From the NCBI GenBank assembly GCA_038496675.1, contig CM076668.1, positions 1,489,599-1,553,598 on the forward strand: DNA of 64,000 bases. Reading direction: 5' to 3'. The position numbers were made by a program, and so were the translations under genes. Source of the stretch: Rachycentron canadum (lineage: Eukaryota; Chordata; Actinopteri; Carangiformes; Rachycentridae). This document shows positions 1 to 12,562 of this stretch, piece by piece; position 1 is the stretch's first letter; each line of letters begins with the position of its first letter. The notes beneath the pieces are model-generated. The model was given only the letters and a program-made list of their open reading frames with translations. It made no database searches and was not told the origin of the DNA.

Positions 1-111
1 AGCCCAGGCTACTGTATGATGTGTAAGTGGAAACTAATCAGCGGCAGCTCTGTCAACACATCAGCTGGAAAAGACTGTTTCCCTGTTAGCATGGACAGCT
101 GTCCTCCCCTG

Positions 112-170
112 GGAGTGTGTGTTTGTGTGTGGGTGGGTTTGTGTCTATGTGTGTGTCTGTGTCTTTGACT
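112..170. repeat. Degenerate (TG)n microsatellite
   Basis: An interrupted TG-rich run with TGTGTG blocks broken by GGG, TTT and CTA. It has no coding potential. Confidence 0.7.
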
Positions 171-499
171 CATCTTAGCCTAACTATCCAGTCCTCCCTT
201 GCATCTCTGTTCAGTTCTTTGACAGCTGAGTCCATATGGTGTCAGAGAACAGAGCTCACTGCACATGCTGAGGAGCCAACCTGACATACGACAATGAGTG
301 TGTGTGTAAGATAAAAACAGAAGCAGCAAGGCAGAGCAATGCAATATTAAGAGATTAAAGCTGCACTACTCATTGTTTTCATATTAACAATGAATCAGTT
401 CAATATGTGCTTTGTTGAAAGGGACACATGTTGAGGTGCAGCAGGCAGCTAATTTCAACATAGTCTGTACTATTAACCCTGTCTCTATCTGTGCAGCAC

Positions 500-610
500 C
501 ACACTTGAGACAGAAAGCAAGTAAGTGGAACATTTAACAGCTAAGAGAGCCAGGATGTGGTTAAAAGTAGAGTGAATATTGGACTTAGATTCATCAAGTG
601 GGTGGTTTAA
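500..610. repeat. Dispersed repeat fragment (copy 1 of a local family)
   Basis: It shares the blocks AACAGCTAAGAGAGCCAG and AGAGTGAATATTGGACTTAG with similar blocks near 35.7 kb and 17.6 kb. This indicates a degenerate interspersed repeat of unknown class. The boundaries are approximate. Confidence 0.4.
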
Positions 611-3600
611 TTTCTTTAGGAGAAGGCCTTGTAATATTTGATGAACTTTAAAGCTGTTCCTGTGTTTAGTAATGCTCAGAACTAGATAACCCACCTATGC
701 ACATTTCACACAGTGTGTGGCTAGGTGTGTGAAGAAGTGACAGAAGCCAGGTTTGAAGTTTTAATTTATTAGTCAACATACTACTATCTCTACTTACCTA
801 CTTACTTTTCTTTTGTACAAATGATTGCAACAGCATGATTGCCTGCCGGCCCCATGCAATGTATGTGGTCTGTGAAGACCAGGGATATTCCCCTTAATGT
901 GTTTGTGTGCACATCTCTGCCTCCTACATTAGAGACTCCTAAACTGAGAGAAATATATACTGTGTAGTGGGAATATGTGATAGACTGACCCGAGGAGATT
1001 TGTCCATCAATATGAGGAGGGTGGAATAATATATGTGGGAGAGTAAAAGGGAAAGATAAACTGGAAGAAGAGGGTATGTCCACTCACTTTGTACAGGGAG
1101 TGGATGGGTGTGTAGCGATGAAGAGCAGGGACCATATTTAGACAGCTGATTCATAGCACAGGCATCTCCAGCTCTCCACGCTAACCTTCTCTTGCCTCCA
1201 CCTCCTAATGTGGAACCAGTCACAGCCCTGTTCCTCCCTCTTCCCGGCTCCTCCACGCATCCACATTGTGTCCTCTTCACCCCACCACACCCCACCCCAC
1301 CCCACACACCATCCCTTTCCCTTACCATTTTCCTCTCTCTCTCCTCTCATTTCATTGTTTCGGTCTTCTTGTACAGCTAGAGCGTGAAATTCAAGAAATC
1401 TTAAACAAACTCATTCAGAGATCACCGTGCTCATTCATTCTGAAAGTAGCTGGAGTCTAAAATATTGTAGTGGTTGTGCAGCCAGTCTAAAGGCCTAACA
1501 TTTTGGAGCAAAGTCAGTGAGAAGCACATTTACACTGATAACTAGATGTAAACCATCCTTTTAAGGAAGCTCCAGGAGAGTATCGCCCTGTCCAATGTTA
1601 TATAAAACCACTCTGCTATGAACTGCTGCACAGTTTGCAGTCAGCCATGAGACAGCAGGCGTTTCAAAGAACTAGCTAGCATGCTATTGGGCAAATAACA
1701 ATCCTGGCTGGCGAGCTTTCGTTTATGCTAGTTTATGCTAGCGTGTTACTGTTGGCCCTGTTTGTGACCTCGGCAGGTATTCCTTGACACTTCGCAGTGC
1801 CGATGTGTCAGAGGTCACCTGTCTGCCGGCATTCAACAGGTAAAAACATGAGGTTTGGATTTTTCTGAAGGTTAGCATGGGGGATATACGGCAACTAGCC
1901 TTGCAGGTAGTCAGTATACCGGCACCACATTTTCTTCATGCCACAGCCCCTTTCTTCTTTTTCTCCCGACCTACAAAGGAATCAGGATCTTGTGTAGTGG
2001 GAAGAAAAATCTCACAAACAACTTGTCAGATCAGATTTTGTTCATCTTCTTCTTCTATGTTATATCTTTACACCCCCCCCCCACCTAAAACACCTGCTGC
2101 GTCCACATTTCACTCAACAGCACATTGTCAAACTGTCATCTTATTTTACTGTGATCACAGCTTCATCCAAATTATTTGCATGTGAGATTTTTTTATTTTA
2201 TTTTATTTTTTTATGCCCTCAAAAGATTTGAACCACATCTGCAACACTGCAAAGCTCACCGTTTCGCCAACAGCATGGGAGCATCCAGGCTCCCGATAAT
2301 GCTTTGCCAGTGAATTCATGAGTGAACCCCTTCTTCTCACACAGGTCGATCAAGGCCCTTATATGGACATGTGAGCCAGAAATGTTCCCAACTCGGTTTA
2401 CAGGCCAGATTGTGTCCTCCGTTGTTTCAGCTGGGAGCAGTGTTTTTCTGGTAACGGTATGTTTATCTTTGGTACAGTATGTAAGGGTGGTGTACATGTC
2501 AGGCAACAAGGTCAAAACACGGATGAGAGCTTGTTGACAAAATGGAGAGGAAGAGAAAGAGAGAGGGAGAGGAGGAGGAAGAGGGAAAGACAATAAAGGA
2601 AAGAGAGCGAGGCATCAGACTTGTGGCTTGTGGAGCCGGAGAAAGAGAAGGCAAGAGCTGTCTAAAAATAGCAACTATCACATACTTGTTTGATTGTGAG
2701 AAGGAAAGGACCTTTTGGATATTGTGTTCCTGTTTGGATTTTAAGATCCGAGGCTGGGCCCAGGCGACTGCTGCTAATATTCAGGCCACAGCACGCTTGT
2801 TTGTGACATGTAGATATACCATCAATCAAGTTTTTCTTTGGCTGGCTTTGATATCCCTGCAACATGCTTTCATGACCTTTCTGTATCTGTTATTATACGT
2901 ATTATATATTATATTACATAATTTCAATGCTTCAGTATTGTTTCAACTGTTTCTGAACAGCTCATACTTGTCACCCCAGTGTATTTATCAACTCTCAGCA
3001 TTTGACCCCGAATACCATGAACCCTTGTGCTTTATGGTCCTTTCCTGTATTTGCTTTAATTTATTTCCCACCAGGTGCTCCGCTGTTCAGACATCTCAAT
3101 CAAGCTACAGTCACCACCGCTGAATCCAAAGTACCTGATCACTAAGATGCACTTCCTCTATTGGCCACTAGACGCTGGCTCCAGGGAAACTGTTGTAGGG
3201 CATGTTTGCTCCTGTTTGTTGATACCTCCTGTTACTGGAGAGTAATCGAACACTTGCCAACATGTGATCTATTCTGTGATTTATTTATTCTGTGTATGTA
3301 GAATTGGATCTGCAGACAAACGTGGCCAGCCCTGCAGATGGAACAGTAGCTTTAGGGGACTAAAGCCTGTGTTCAATGCCTTTCCCTGGAAAATTAACTA
3401 CTGCTTGACAACATGATTATTATTTTGCTACAAGAGCTTTTCATTCTCCAGCCCTAGATGCCACGGCCTCTTCAAGCTTGAGCTGATAATACCATGGACA
3501 CATGGTACAATACATATGGACATATATGTCTCTTGGGACACAGGTAGTCATGCATGCAAAGCTTAGCAGTAAAATATGCATTTCATTTTTTTCAAACCAA

Positions 3601-4950
3601 ATAGCAACAGTCCTCACTCCTTAGGTTTTTATCTCATGTTCAAGCGAAGAGTGTCCTGTCTCAAAACTTTTTTTCAAAAGAACTAATTTGCTTAGACTGT
3701 AAAGTTGCGCTTTAGGCCACATATACTTAGCTGTACTCCAGTCAGTGTGTTTATCCTGAAAATAAAGCACATAGCTAAGGAGCAAACATTTTTACTCTCT
3801 TGTAAAGTATTGCAGTTTTACTATTTGGCTGCTTTAACAATGTATTAACTTTTGCAAATGGAGTATTCGTTTATTATTTAGCACCACAAGTGGGGCGATG
3901 CATGCTGTGGACAGAAGGGACCACAGAAAGGAGCAGAAAGTGCTTCATATTAAACAAGCTCTGTTTGGATCTAGCACGAGAATAACATGCAACACTTTTT
4001 GCAATTTTGCAATTTTTTTTGTCTCAGCTAACTGCTTCTTTTGCTTGCTTACACACAAGGCTGCAGATTCTCCCTGCACAGTGGGTATTATTCAGAAGGG
4101 ATCAGTCTCCTACTGCCTGAGACGTTTACGTTTTCACATATTTAAATATTCAACACCTTGAAATTGATCTAAGCTCAAACTTGATAATAAAAATCTGATT
4201 GTAATTTTTTCTGCTGTGGTGAAATGCATGGCAGATCTGCTCTAATGCCGCTCACTTGACATCAATACAGAAATGATCTTTCAGATCCAAATTATTTTTT
4301 ATTTCTAAGTAGAAGCTTTTCCACATGAGTCAGACGTTGATGACTCATAGGCAAAAGCCATGGTTGATGAAAACATTAGTTTGTTTCCTCATATGACCCA
4401 AAAAGTCATATGATTCTGGCTTTGAATCCTCTCATGGCCTTGCAGTTAAATTATTGGCACAGAACAGAGGAACTCTTGTGGTAAGTTACCATATCGTCTA
4501 GTTCTATGACGACTTAGTTATTAGCATAATTTCTTCTTCTTTATGTCTCCAGGCTGACTCCAATGACGCCATGGTGAAACTCAGACTACAAAGCACAGGA
4601 GCCTGGTAACCTGCCATAATGTCACACTGAAGTTATAATTACTTGGCGAGGAAACTAAGATCTCTACAAAAGCTAAAGATAAAAGAACCAAGTCATTATT
4701 AAATCAAGTTCAAAGCAATCTGTTTTTTCCCCATTTATTCAGATGGGGACATATGAAACACTGCAGTTTACAAACAATGAAACAATACTGACAATATTGC
4801 CAGGAACTACATATTTTGTAGCCATTTCTTTGGTATATATAATCATAAATTTGATAAATAATAATAAAGTATTAGAATTAGTGGTAATAGTTAAACAGTC
4901 AACTTATCCATTTAACCTCATAATGTGTTCCCCTGGGTTCACGAACATAA

Positions 4951-5228
4951 ACAGTACTGTGCAAAAGTCTTAGTGTTTTAATGACCATCCATATTTGTTT
5001 TTCAGTCTCTTTATCAAGATACAAACAGAAAATACAGAAGTTGTTTTTAAAAAAATATATATTTTTTTAATACTGCTACACATTTTTTGTATTCTAATAA
5101 AGAAACTGAAAAAATAATATGGAAAAAAGAAAAAATATTTTAAAAAAACATAGAAAAAAAATATGGTCATTATAGCATTGATAAAACAACAAATCTAATG
5201 GTGGAATAGAACTTTTATACAGTACTGT
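4951..5228. mobile_element. Candidate MITE with palindromic terminal inverted repeats
   Basis: The left end reads ACAGTACTGTGCAAAAGT and the right end, read on the opposite strand, ACAGTACTGTATAAAAGT, so 16 of 18 bases match. The outer ten bases are themselves a perfect palindrome. The 278-bp interior is very AT-rich, with A and T homopolymers and no coding frame, as expected for a non-autonomous DNA transposon. The terminal string resembles one I recall as common in fish genomes. The superfamily cannot be assigned and no clear target-site duplication was found. Confidence 0.55.
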
Positions 5229-5744
5229 ATGTGTTTTGATATAGTCGGTGCTCGACAACACACTGGGGCAAATCGGATGTTGGGTCACTTCCATAGGTGA
5301 TAACTTGAGAAGACATCCTCTTTTGCTGACAGAAGAATATTGGAGTGTACATCAAATCCTGCCAGGCTCTCATATGTTTATCTGTGTTTTCTCTGAAGCT
5401 AAATTTATCCCTCACAGACCTGACAATAGGCCCAGCTCTGATACTTCTCCTTGGTCATTTATATTTCGGATCCCAAAGTGGAAACAACCATTTCTAACTG
5501 CTGTCTTTCTGACCCGTACATCTTTCAATTGTCCAGTGGTCTAGTTTGGTTTTCCTCAGTGGGCCAGAGAGTTTGTTTTATTGGAGCTCAGTGTCTGCCA
5601 TGTGAATTTATAGAGCTAACTGCAGTAGCCTTCAGGTATTTCATGAAAGAAACTAATCAAGGATGGTGTTAACTTGCATATAAGAAATGTGACATTTTCC
5701 AGTATTATTTTAGCTGGACTTATTTTTTTTTATGATAGCCACAG

Positions 5745-5872
5745 TGAGAGAGAGAGACAAGAATGTTGGGGAGAGAGATGGGATGACATGCAGGACCACG
5801 GGCCCTTGGCTGTTGTGGTAACGACTAACCCTCAATGTCACGCCCTGTACCAGGTGAGCCACTGCGGCGCCA
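5745..5872 (-). mobile_element. SINE-like fragment with tRNA-like head
   Basis: On the minus strand it begins GGCGCCGCAGTGGCTCACCT, resembling the GGCGCC...TGGCTCA...GGTA head of dispersed fish elements. It continues through a GACATGCAG-type block and ends in a GAGA-rich tract. No intact tRNA can be folded, so this is a repeat fragment rather than a tRNA gene. Confidence 0.45.
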
Positions 5873-6488
5873 TCTCTAAATTTTGGCCGTTTGTCGTGTC
5901 TCTCACACACGCAGCCCAAAATTAAGAAAATCTTTTTACAAATGACCGGCTTGCATACTGTACGTGACTGTGCCTAGCACTAGCAAAATATTTCTGTTAC
6001 CTTAAAGCAGAACTCAAATTGCACAGAGCAGGACAGGAGCAAACAGCAGTGAAAGAGGTTGCTTCTTCTGAAGCTCTATAAATCTCTCCATAAACTCCGA
6101 CCTCCTCCTCCATTGTTATTGGAAAGAGTAACATGAGGTGGCCATGGGAACGACCACTGTCATCCCTCAGTGTCCAAGTCCCTCTTAGTCAAGTGTGGGG
6201 AACTGTTCATAGACCCAGAGGGGCCAGAGCAGAGGGGGCAGGGTTGCCAAGCTTGAGCTGCTCATCACATCATAACAATCATTAGATCCCTTCATTCAGC
6301 CTGTGATTAAAACATGTGGGCTCATCTTGTGTATTTGAAGACAGTTGTCTGGGAATGGAATGGTGCATTCATAGTAGAAATACTGACGTCATCACTCACA
6401 GGAGGAATTATTAATGATTGGGTTTGTGTTTACTCATTACAAAAGATTGTGTGAATGAACACACTTGCATGTGTGTGTATGTATAAAT

Positions 6489-6520
6489 GTGCGCGCGCGC
6501 GTGTGTGTGTGTGTGTGTTT
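6489..6520. repeat. (GC)n(GT)n compound microsatellite
   Basis: Alternating GC dinucleotides pass directly into TG dinucleotides. This is an alternating purine-pyrimidine tract, a class that can adopt Z-DNA. Confidence 0.85.
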
Positions 6521-6939
6521 CTTTGTGCTCCAGCATGAGTGTACATGATCAGAATGCCCAGAAACCAAAGTATGTCGTAAAAACAACCTCCAAAGATAGT
6601 CGACAATGGCAAGCTGTGTCTTGCAGTGAGAGCTTGAAAGGAGTGATAATGAAAACAGCACAGAGCTGCCTGACACACACGTGTTTGCAGCCTTGGAAAC
6701 GCTTCAGGAAATCTTTATTCGTACTGTGTTCATGTATGCTTCCTCACAATACTCCTATGTTTAAAAGCATTCGGATTAGACTGACACCTTGGTTTGCTGA
6801 TATTGACTTGAGCTAGAAAACATTGTCAAGCTACTTATCTTCAGATAAGTCTGAAGGCAGCAGGAATCAGGAGAAATATCCACCGGCTAAAAGGCTAAAA
6901 CACTGACCAACACTGAGTCACAAAACAGGCAAGCTGCAT

Positions 6940-7045
6940 CCATCTTAATCCATCTCATTATCTATACCGCTTATCCATGCAGGGTTGCAGGGGCTAATCC
7001 CATCTGGCAATGGGCAAGGGTGGGGCACACCCTGGACTGACGCAG
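6940..7045 (+). repeat. Fish interspersed repeat fragment
   Basis: The string ATCCATCTCATTATCTATAC, followed by CGCTTATCC, GCAGGGTTGCAGGGGCTAATCCC and GCACACCCTGGAC, is the recognisable end of a repeat very common in teleost genomes. It probably belongs to the same broad class as the fragment at about 47.7 kb, which carries the other characteristic part. It is non-coding. Confidence 0.55.
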
Positions 7046-7651
7046 GGTTGACATATATGTATCAGTCAGTCAATGGCTGCACACTAAATTTTTTCACACA
7101 GTACTCAAGTGAGTTTGAACGAGACTTGAGCTTGTTTATGCTTCCATTCATGGCATTTATTAAAGCCAGGTCTTTGGGAAAACGTTTTTGGCATGTCAAA
7201 AAAGTACGTCAGGAAAGTACATACCAGTGCAAACTTGATTCATATTATCTAACTTGTAACGATAAAGGTCGTTCAGCACAAGTGTTCAAAGTTTTAAAGT
7301 AGATGATTTTCCACAGCATTTCTGACGAATTTAAGAAAATGTGATGCATGAATGGGACAGCAGACCGTTTCACTTAGATTTCTTTAAGAAGACTATGGAC
7401 TTTCAACACACCACTGGGGTTTCCTGCCCACACTCACTTGCTTCGTGCCTTTGGGCAAAGGCCACTAGAGCAAGTGAGACTGAATCAAAGACAAGTGAGA
7501 TTATCTGGCATCCATCTGGCACAGGAATATTTATTCTGTTGCTATGGAGCCGAGAACGCTGATCTCTTTCATGACTCAGTGACCCAAGAATCAAAGTTTA
7601 CTCTCCAACTGCAAACTGTAAAAATGCCAAGGAAGGCAGAAACTGAGGACA

Positions 7652-7655
<4 letters not shown>

Positions 7656-7736
<81 letters not shown>

Positions 7737-7739
7737 AAA
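7656..7739. repeat. (GAAA)n tetranucleotide array
   Basis: About twenty uninterrupted GAAA units form a pure purine strand. The apparent Lys/Glu-rich and Phe/Leu-rich frames over it are repeat artefacts. Confidence 0.95.
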
Positions 7740-7879
7740 AGGTAGAGGGATGAACGGAGAATGTAAGGAAATGAAAGACGAAAAAGAGAGGTGCTTTGGT
7801 GCTTTGACGCAACAATAGGCTCGATGACTCACCCGACTCTCTCCCCCCTCAGGGACCTACAGCATGCCATCACTTTATA

Positions 7880-7885
<6 letters not shown>

Positions 7886-7918
<33 letters not shown>
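7886..7918. repeat. (TC)n microsatellite
   Basis: About sixteen TC units lie some 150 bp after the GAAA array, giving two strand-asymmetric purine/pyrimidine tracts close together. Confidence 0.95.
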
Positions 7919-7922
<4 letters not shown>

Positions 7923-8908
7923 CCATGTCTGTAATTAAAGGGGATGAGTGGAAAACAGGAGGAAAGTAGAGAGTTCTCTCCCCAGAGTTTTATACTGTGT
8001 GACCATTACAGTCTTTCCCATCGAACTAACATGAGAAATGCACTCACATAACAAACACACGCAGAGTCTCTTGACCGGTTTGCCTACACACCCATCACCC
8101 AAAGGCAAAGGTGGGCGTTCGGATTAGACAGACACCTTGGTCTGCTGATATATAACAGCGTCAAGCTGTCAGTGTGAAGCACTTCTTATATAACCAAGGT
8201 CATATCATTTGCTATTTAATTAAAAGTTAAATTCATAAGCAAAACGACACAGCTATGTTCAGTTCAATACTTTCCAGGTTTTGTTGTTACACGGCTTCTT
8301 GGTAGTTATACTGGCTAACATTAGCTAACTTTACAGAATATTGCCCTCTTTCAGTCTGCAACTTTGCCGGTATTTGTGTTTTGAACTTGTGAAACATCAT
8401 CAATGACCCAAGCTCTGTCCCAATTCGTCCTTTCAACATAATTTACATTTAGCCAAGACTGGTCTCAATGTGTGAAAGTGTCCCTGCTCTGGTGATGGTC
8501 ATTTCATGATGCTGAACGTTTCTTTGAGACATAGCTGTCAATGCTAACGTTGGCTGGCAATAGCAAAACATATAATACCTGTAATACTAATAATATAACA
8601 TACAATAACTGTAAGGTTTTCAGAAACAAAACAGCATTGACATTTTCATGACACCTGAAAATGGTCAAGTCAAAAGTTCAAAAATTTCAATAGGTTTTGT
8701 AATTTGAAAGCTCAAGAAAAAGAAAAACAGAGTCCTCATTTGCTTCTTAGACTATTCTCAGTTCTTTTTTAATTCAGCAGCTGTATCATTGGCATTTGGC
8801 ATTTTCCTGGATTTACTGGAACATCCACTCATTACGTGTGTGTGTAATGGAAGGTACACAGCTCATACAGAACAGTATGCATATTGCTCACACAGGTACA
8901 GTGCACAC

Positions 8909-8912
<4 letters not shown>

Positions 8913-8963
<51 letters not shown>

Positions 8964-8975
8964 TACACACACACA
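8913..8975. repeat. (CA)n microsatellite
   Basis: A long CA run ends in ACATACATACAC interruptions. Confidence 0.95.
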
Positions 8976-9141
8976 TCTGGCTTTTCCACTGCAGTAAGGG
9001 AGTTCTTGGTGGTTTGAGTTTAAACAGGAAAACAGAAACAGAGAGGGGTGTGTTACAGCGGGATTCCTCTCTCCCTCTCTACTTTGGGCCGATGAGTGGT
9101 TGCAGTGTGGGAGAGTGGAAAGCTTCCATCATGTGCTTCAC

Positions 9142-9168
9142 ATCTCACACACACACATATATAGACAC

Positions 9169-9202
<34 letters not shown>

Positions 9203-9205
9203 TCC
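9142..9205. repeat. (CA)n microsatellite, interrupted
   Basis: CA repeats are interrupted by TATATAGA and AAAC. Confidence 0.9.
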
Positions 9206-9317
9206 CAGTCAGTTACACGTTTTAACATCTGTGTAAGCACATATGTTCAAGTGTACACATAGTAATACATACATCTGTATTCTTCAAGGCATTGTATGTG
9301 TGAAGAGATTGTGCACA

Positions 9318-9376
9318 TGCACACACACACACGCACGCACACACGCACACACACACACACACACGCACACACACAG

Positions 9377-9405
<29 letters not shown>
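9318..9405. repeat. (CA)n microsatellite, interrupted by G
   Basis: CA repeats contain ACGC and ACAGAC variants. It is the third CA array within 500 bp, so 8.9-9.4 kb is a microsatellite cluster. Confidence 0.9.
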
Positions 9406-9408
<3 letters not shown>

Positions 9409-10440
9409 TGACCAGCAGCAGTAACCCTCTGAGTCAACTGTTTTTTAGTGAAAAACTTTTTCCTTTCATCTGAAAGCATTACAGTTCCAGACAGGCTCAC
9501 CGCTGTTACCATGGAGATACAAGTACAACTAAATGTTTTTTGACTGCCAATGAAGTCATGATTTTTATTTTTAGACTTTATACATAGCAGTCAGAGACTA
9601 CGCTGTAATACCAATGATATGAAGTACACAAACACAGATTTACCAAAAAAACACATATTAAACAGTTTCCAGTCTGAGGCAGGAAATGTTTACACATTCT
9701 TAGCTGAGGTAAATACTCTGGTATTGTTGTTGCTGCCATGGTTCCCCTGTGCACCAACTCACCACTGCCTATGAAAATCCATATAAAACATCCTCAACAT
9801 CTGTGATAGACTTTCAGGAAACACACAAAGGAAGGAAAACAGACATGGAGGGGCACATAAATAATGAGGTTCAACAAGAAAATAATTGTCAGAGTGGAAA
9901 AACATGCATTAGAGTCATCTGTTTGTGTTTCAGTCGGGATTTTAATCACAATGCCCAACAAAGAATAGTGTAGTTGTTCCCATTGTTTGGTCCAGACTGA
10001 AGATACGCTGGATTGTCATGAAGTTTCTTATACAGGTTAAAGGTTAAAGGTAAAGCATTCTAACTTTTCCTCTATCGCTCTTTTTGGCAACTGTTGGATG
10101 GGTTGTCATTATATTTGTAAATCTGAAATAATACTCATATAACAATTTTACAACTTTACAATGAGAAGCCCTGCCTCAGAGATGCTGGATGACCACCTGT
10201 CTTTAGACTCTTCTTCTTGATTTATTTATCTAGTTGAAGGTATGTGTACTTGGAAACAGCAAATGAAATCAGATAGATCAAATGTTGAGGCATGAGAAAT
10301 GTCAAGGCTGGGACCTAAAAACCTGTGCTGTCCACAGCAGAGTGGATGGCGGGACAGAAGTCACCATGCACACTCATTATGTGAGAGAAACACTGCGTTG
10401 TGCTGACAGCACAGAGCATCAGCCAGCTGATCTCAGCAAC

Positions 10441-10480
10441 TGACACACACACACACACACGCACACACGCACACACACAA
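10441..10480. repeat. (CA)n microsatellite
   Basis: A CA run with two ACGC variants. Confidence 0.9.
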
Positions 10481-12127
10481 TGATAAGCTTTTGTAAGGAC
10501 TATAGGCTTCATATTGTTAGCTACCTCTTGTTGTTGTGCTTATTTGAGGTTTATAACAAATGGATAAATATCAAGCCTGAGCAGGGATGGATAGATGCGG
10601 TTCATGCACTGAATATGTTGTACAGCTTTTCCTTATGCTCCTCGTTTAATAAATGAAAAAGATAGATGGTTAACCAGTAATATTATTTCTGTCCTCAAGA
10701 ACTGCGCTTTAAAGAAATCTCTGTTTGTCTTTTGTTTGTCACAGTTTTCAGACTGTCTTGGTTTTGTGGTCATAGACGTTCTGACAAACTGATACTGCAA
10801 CATAAAAGACCTCATCCAGATCATGTGTACGAAGTAAATCAACACCGTATACATTTTTTCCCACAATTTGATGCCCTCACACAGACTAAATTCAGAAGTG
10901 GGACATCTGAGGCGGTAGTCACTCTGCAGTCACATGTGCAGTCATAACGACTGATCAATTCCCAAATGAAGATCAATCTAGCTGTCAGGTCAGAAATGTT
11001 GGTTGGGATGTCTGCAGTCTGAGTAGCTCCACAGTCTGACAGTTGTAGCTAAAACTATCGTGAATGAAACTGTGCTGTGATATATAACGGAAGTTGGCTT
11101 CAGAACAGACCATATTTCAGACAAACTGGCTGTGGTGCAAATATAAAAGTCATAGGTTCTGTCTGTGCAGAATATTAAAACGTGTAGTGTGAGCTAAAGG
11201 AACGAGATTAACAGTGGACAGTAAGTGCCCAGCTTTATGTAGCAGTTAGTCAGCGATATAAAACAAATGATGATAATGAAATACAGAGCAGAGCAAGCAG
11301 AGCGGTAGATACAGCACAGCTCAGGCAAGTGTTGAGATAAGTTAACCAGTCCAGAAATAGAGAAACCTGGATAATGTCCAAATCATATGTACAGTAAGAT
11401 GAATGCCAAGGTTTCTATGTAAAAGACATGCATACAGCTTGATGGAACCATTCTTTATAATGCAGTCACAGTTTAGGAATTGAACTGATTAACATGGACG
11501 TTGTTACATGAAGGCTGATGAATGTTTAGTTTCTAGATCTCAGCTACAAGTAACAGAGAGCAAAAGGGTTGTACTGCACATTTCCTCTTTCCGCTGGTGT
11601 TAGGTAAGGACAGGTCCTGGAGGATAATGTCTACTATGTCAGGAGCGCTGTTAACAGTGTGCCTAGAGTGTATTATGCCAGAGATCTTAAAAGTGTGAGT
11701 ATTCATGCGTTGGTGCACGCACACATAGTGAGCAGCCAGAGTAAAAGCACTGTAAATGCCTCACAGATGAATGAGTTTTCCACCAGCCATGAGTCGCTGC
11801 AGCAATCTGTCCACCACTGTTAGATGGAAAAAGAAAGAGAGGAACAAAGACACAAAGAAAGCAGGAGGACAAAAAAAGGAGGAAAACTGATGTCAAATAT
11901 GCAGTGATATAGCTTGTGTGTGCGTATGTGTTAGTGGTGGGATAGTGGAATGCAGCAGTGGTTACACAAATTCAGTGCACTGTGAACAACCATACAAACA
12001 CACACTTAATATGAAAGCCTAACAAGACATAAAGAGCAAAGTGGGAAGTCTCATATTGTGATGAAACAAATCAAGAGATGACTACTCCCATTGCTTCAGG
12101 ACACACTGACTCTCTGTCTTTCTTGGT

Positions 12128-12150
<23 letters not shown>
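12128..12150. repeat. (CA)n microsatellite bordering the hairpin
   Basis: A short CA array ends exactly where the perfect inverted repeat begins. Confidence 0.9.
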
Positions 12151-12158
<8 letters not shown>

Positions 12159-12220
12159 GAGAAGTTAGTTGCAATATACACTTGGTTCAGTGTATATTGC
12201 AACTAACTTCTCCTAATTTT
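12151..12220. repeat. Near-perfect 70-nt inverted repeat (hairpin)
   Basis: The left arm 12,151-12,182 (starting AAAATTAGGAGAAG) is the exact reverse complement of the right arm 12,189-12,220 (ending CTTCTCCTAATTTT). This gives 32 consecutive base pairs around a 6-nt loop (TGGTTC). I checked the pairing base by base. It could be a miRNA-precursor-like hairpin, a palindromic mobile-element remnant, or a fold-back assembly or library artefact. The perfect arms imply a recent origin or selection. It has no coding potential. Confidence 0.9.
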
Positions 12221-12528
12221 GTAATTTAAGTGCAAACCAGATATGAAAATTATCTCATTGCAAGAGCTTAGGCATGTATTCTTACTGCTCTGGTTAGAAA
12301 ACCAAACACGCGCACACACATGCACACACATGCACACACACACTAAGTCACAGAACCATTACATACCTCATTCATCTATTTCTATTTTCCATGGCTGAAT
12401 GTACCTTCCTGTCTTTGGCCCAGAAGCCCCATGGAGAACAATGTCCTATTAAATTTGGAGGGTCAGGAAGTCAACACACCAAGGTGAATGCCTGAACTTC
12501 CACATACACTCTTTCCATGTACTTTGGA

Positions 12529-12534
<6 letters not shown>

Positions 12535-12560
<26 letters not shown>

Positions 12561-12562
12561 GG
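12535..12562. repeat. (CA)n microsatellite
   Basis: A simple CA repeat ending in CAGGCACACA. Confidence 0.85.

Noticed and set aside
2542..3123. 193-codon plus-strand open frame
   Set aside because: It starts in a GA-rich Lys/Glu/Arg repeat and continues as unstructured hydrophobic sequence. It has no recognisable domain or splice context.
5745..5872. Possible tRNA gene on the minus strand
   Set aside because: Only the head resembles a tRNA. No cloverleaf with anticodon and T-arm can be formed, so it was called a SINE-like fragment.
7438..7832. Lys/Glu-rich and Phe/Leu/Ser-rich proteins over the GAAA array
   Set aside because: Both are translations of the tetranucleotide repeat in different frames.
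8789..9512. Threonine/histidine-rich 157-codon frame and its antisense
   Set aside because: They are created by the cluster of CA microsatellites. The parts outside the repeats have no protein-like features.
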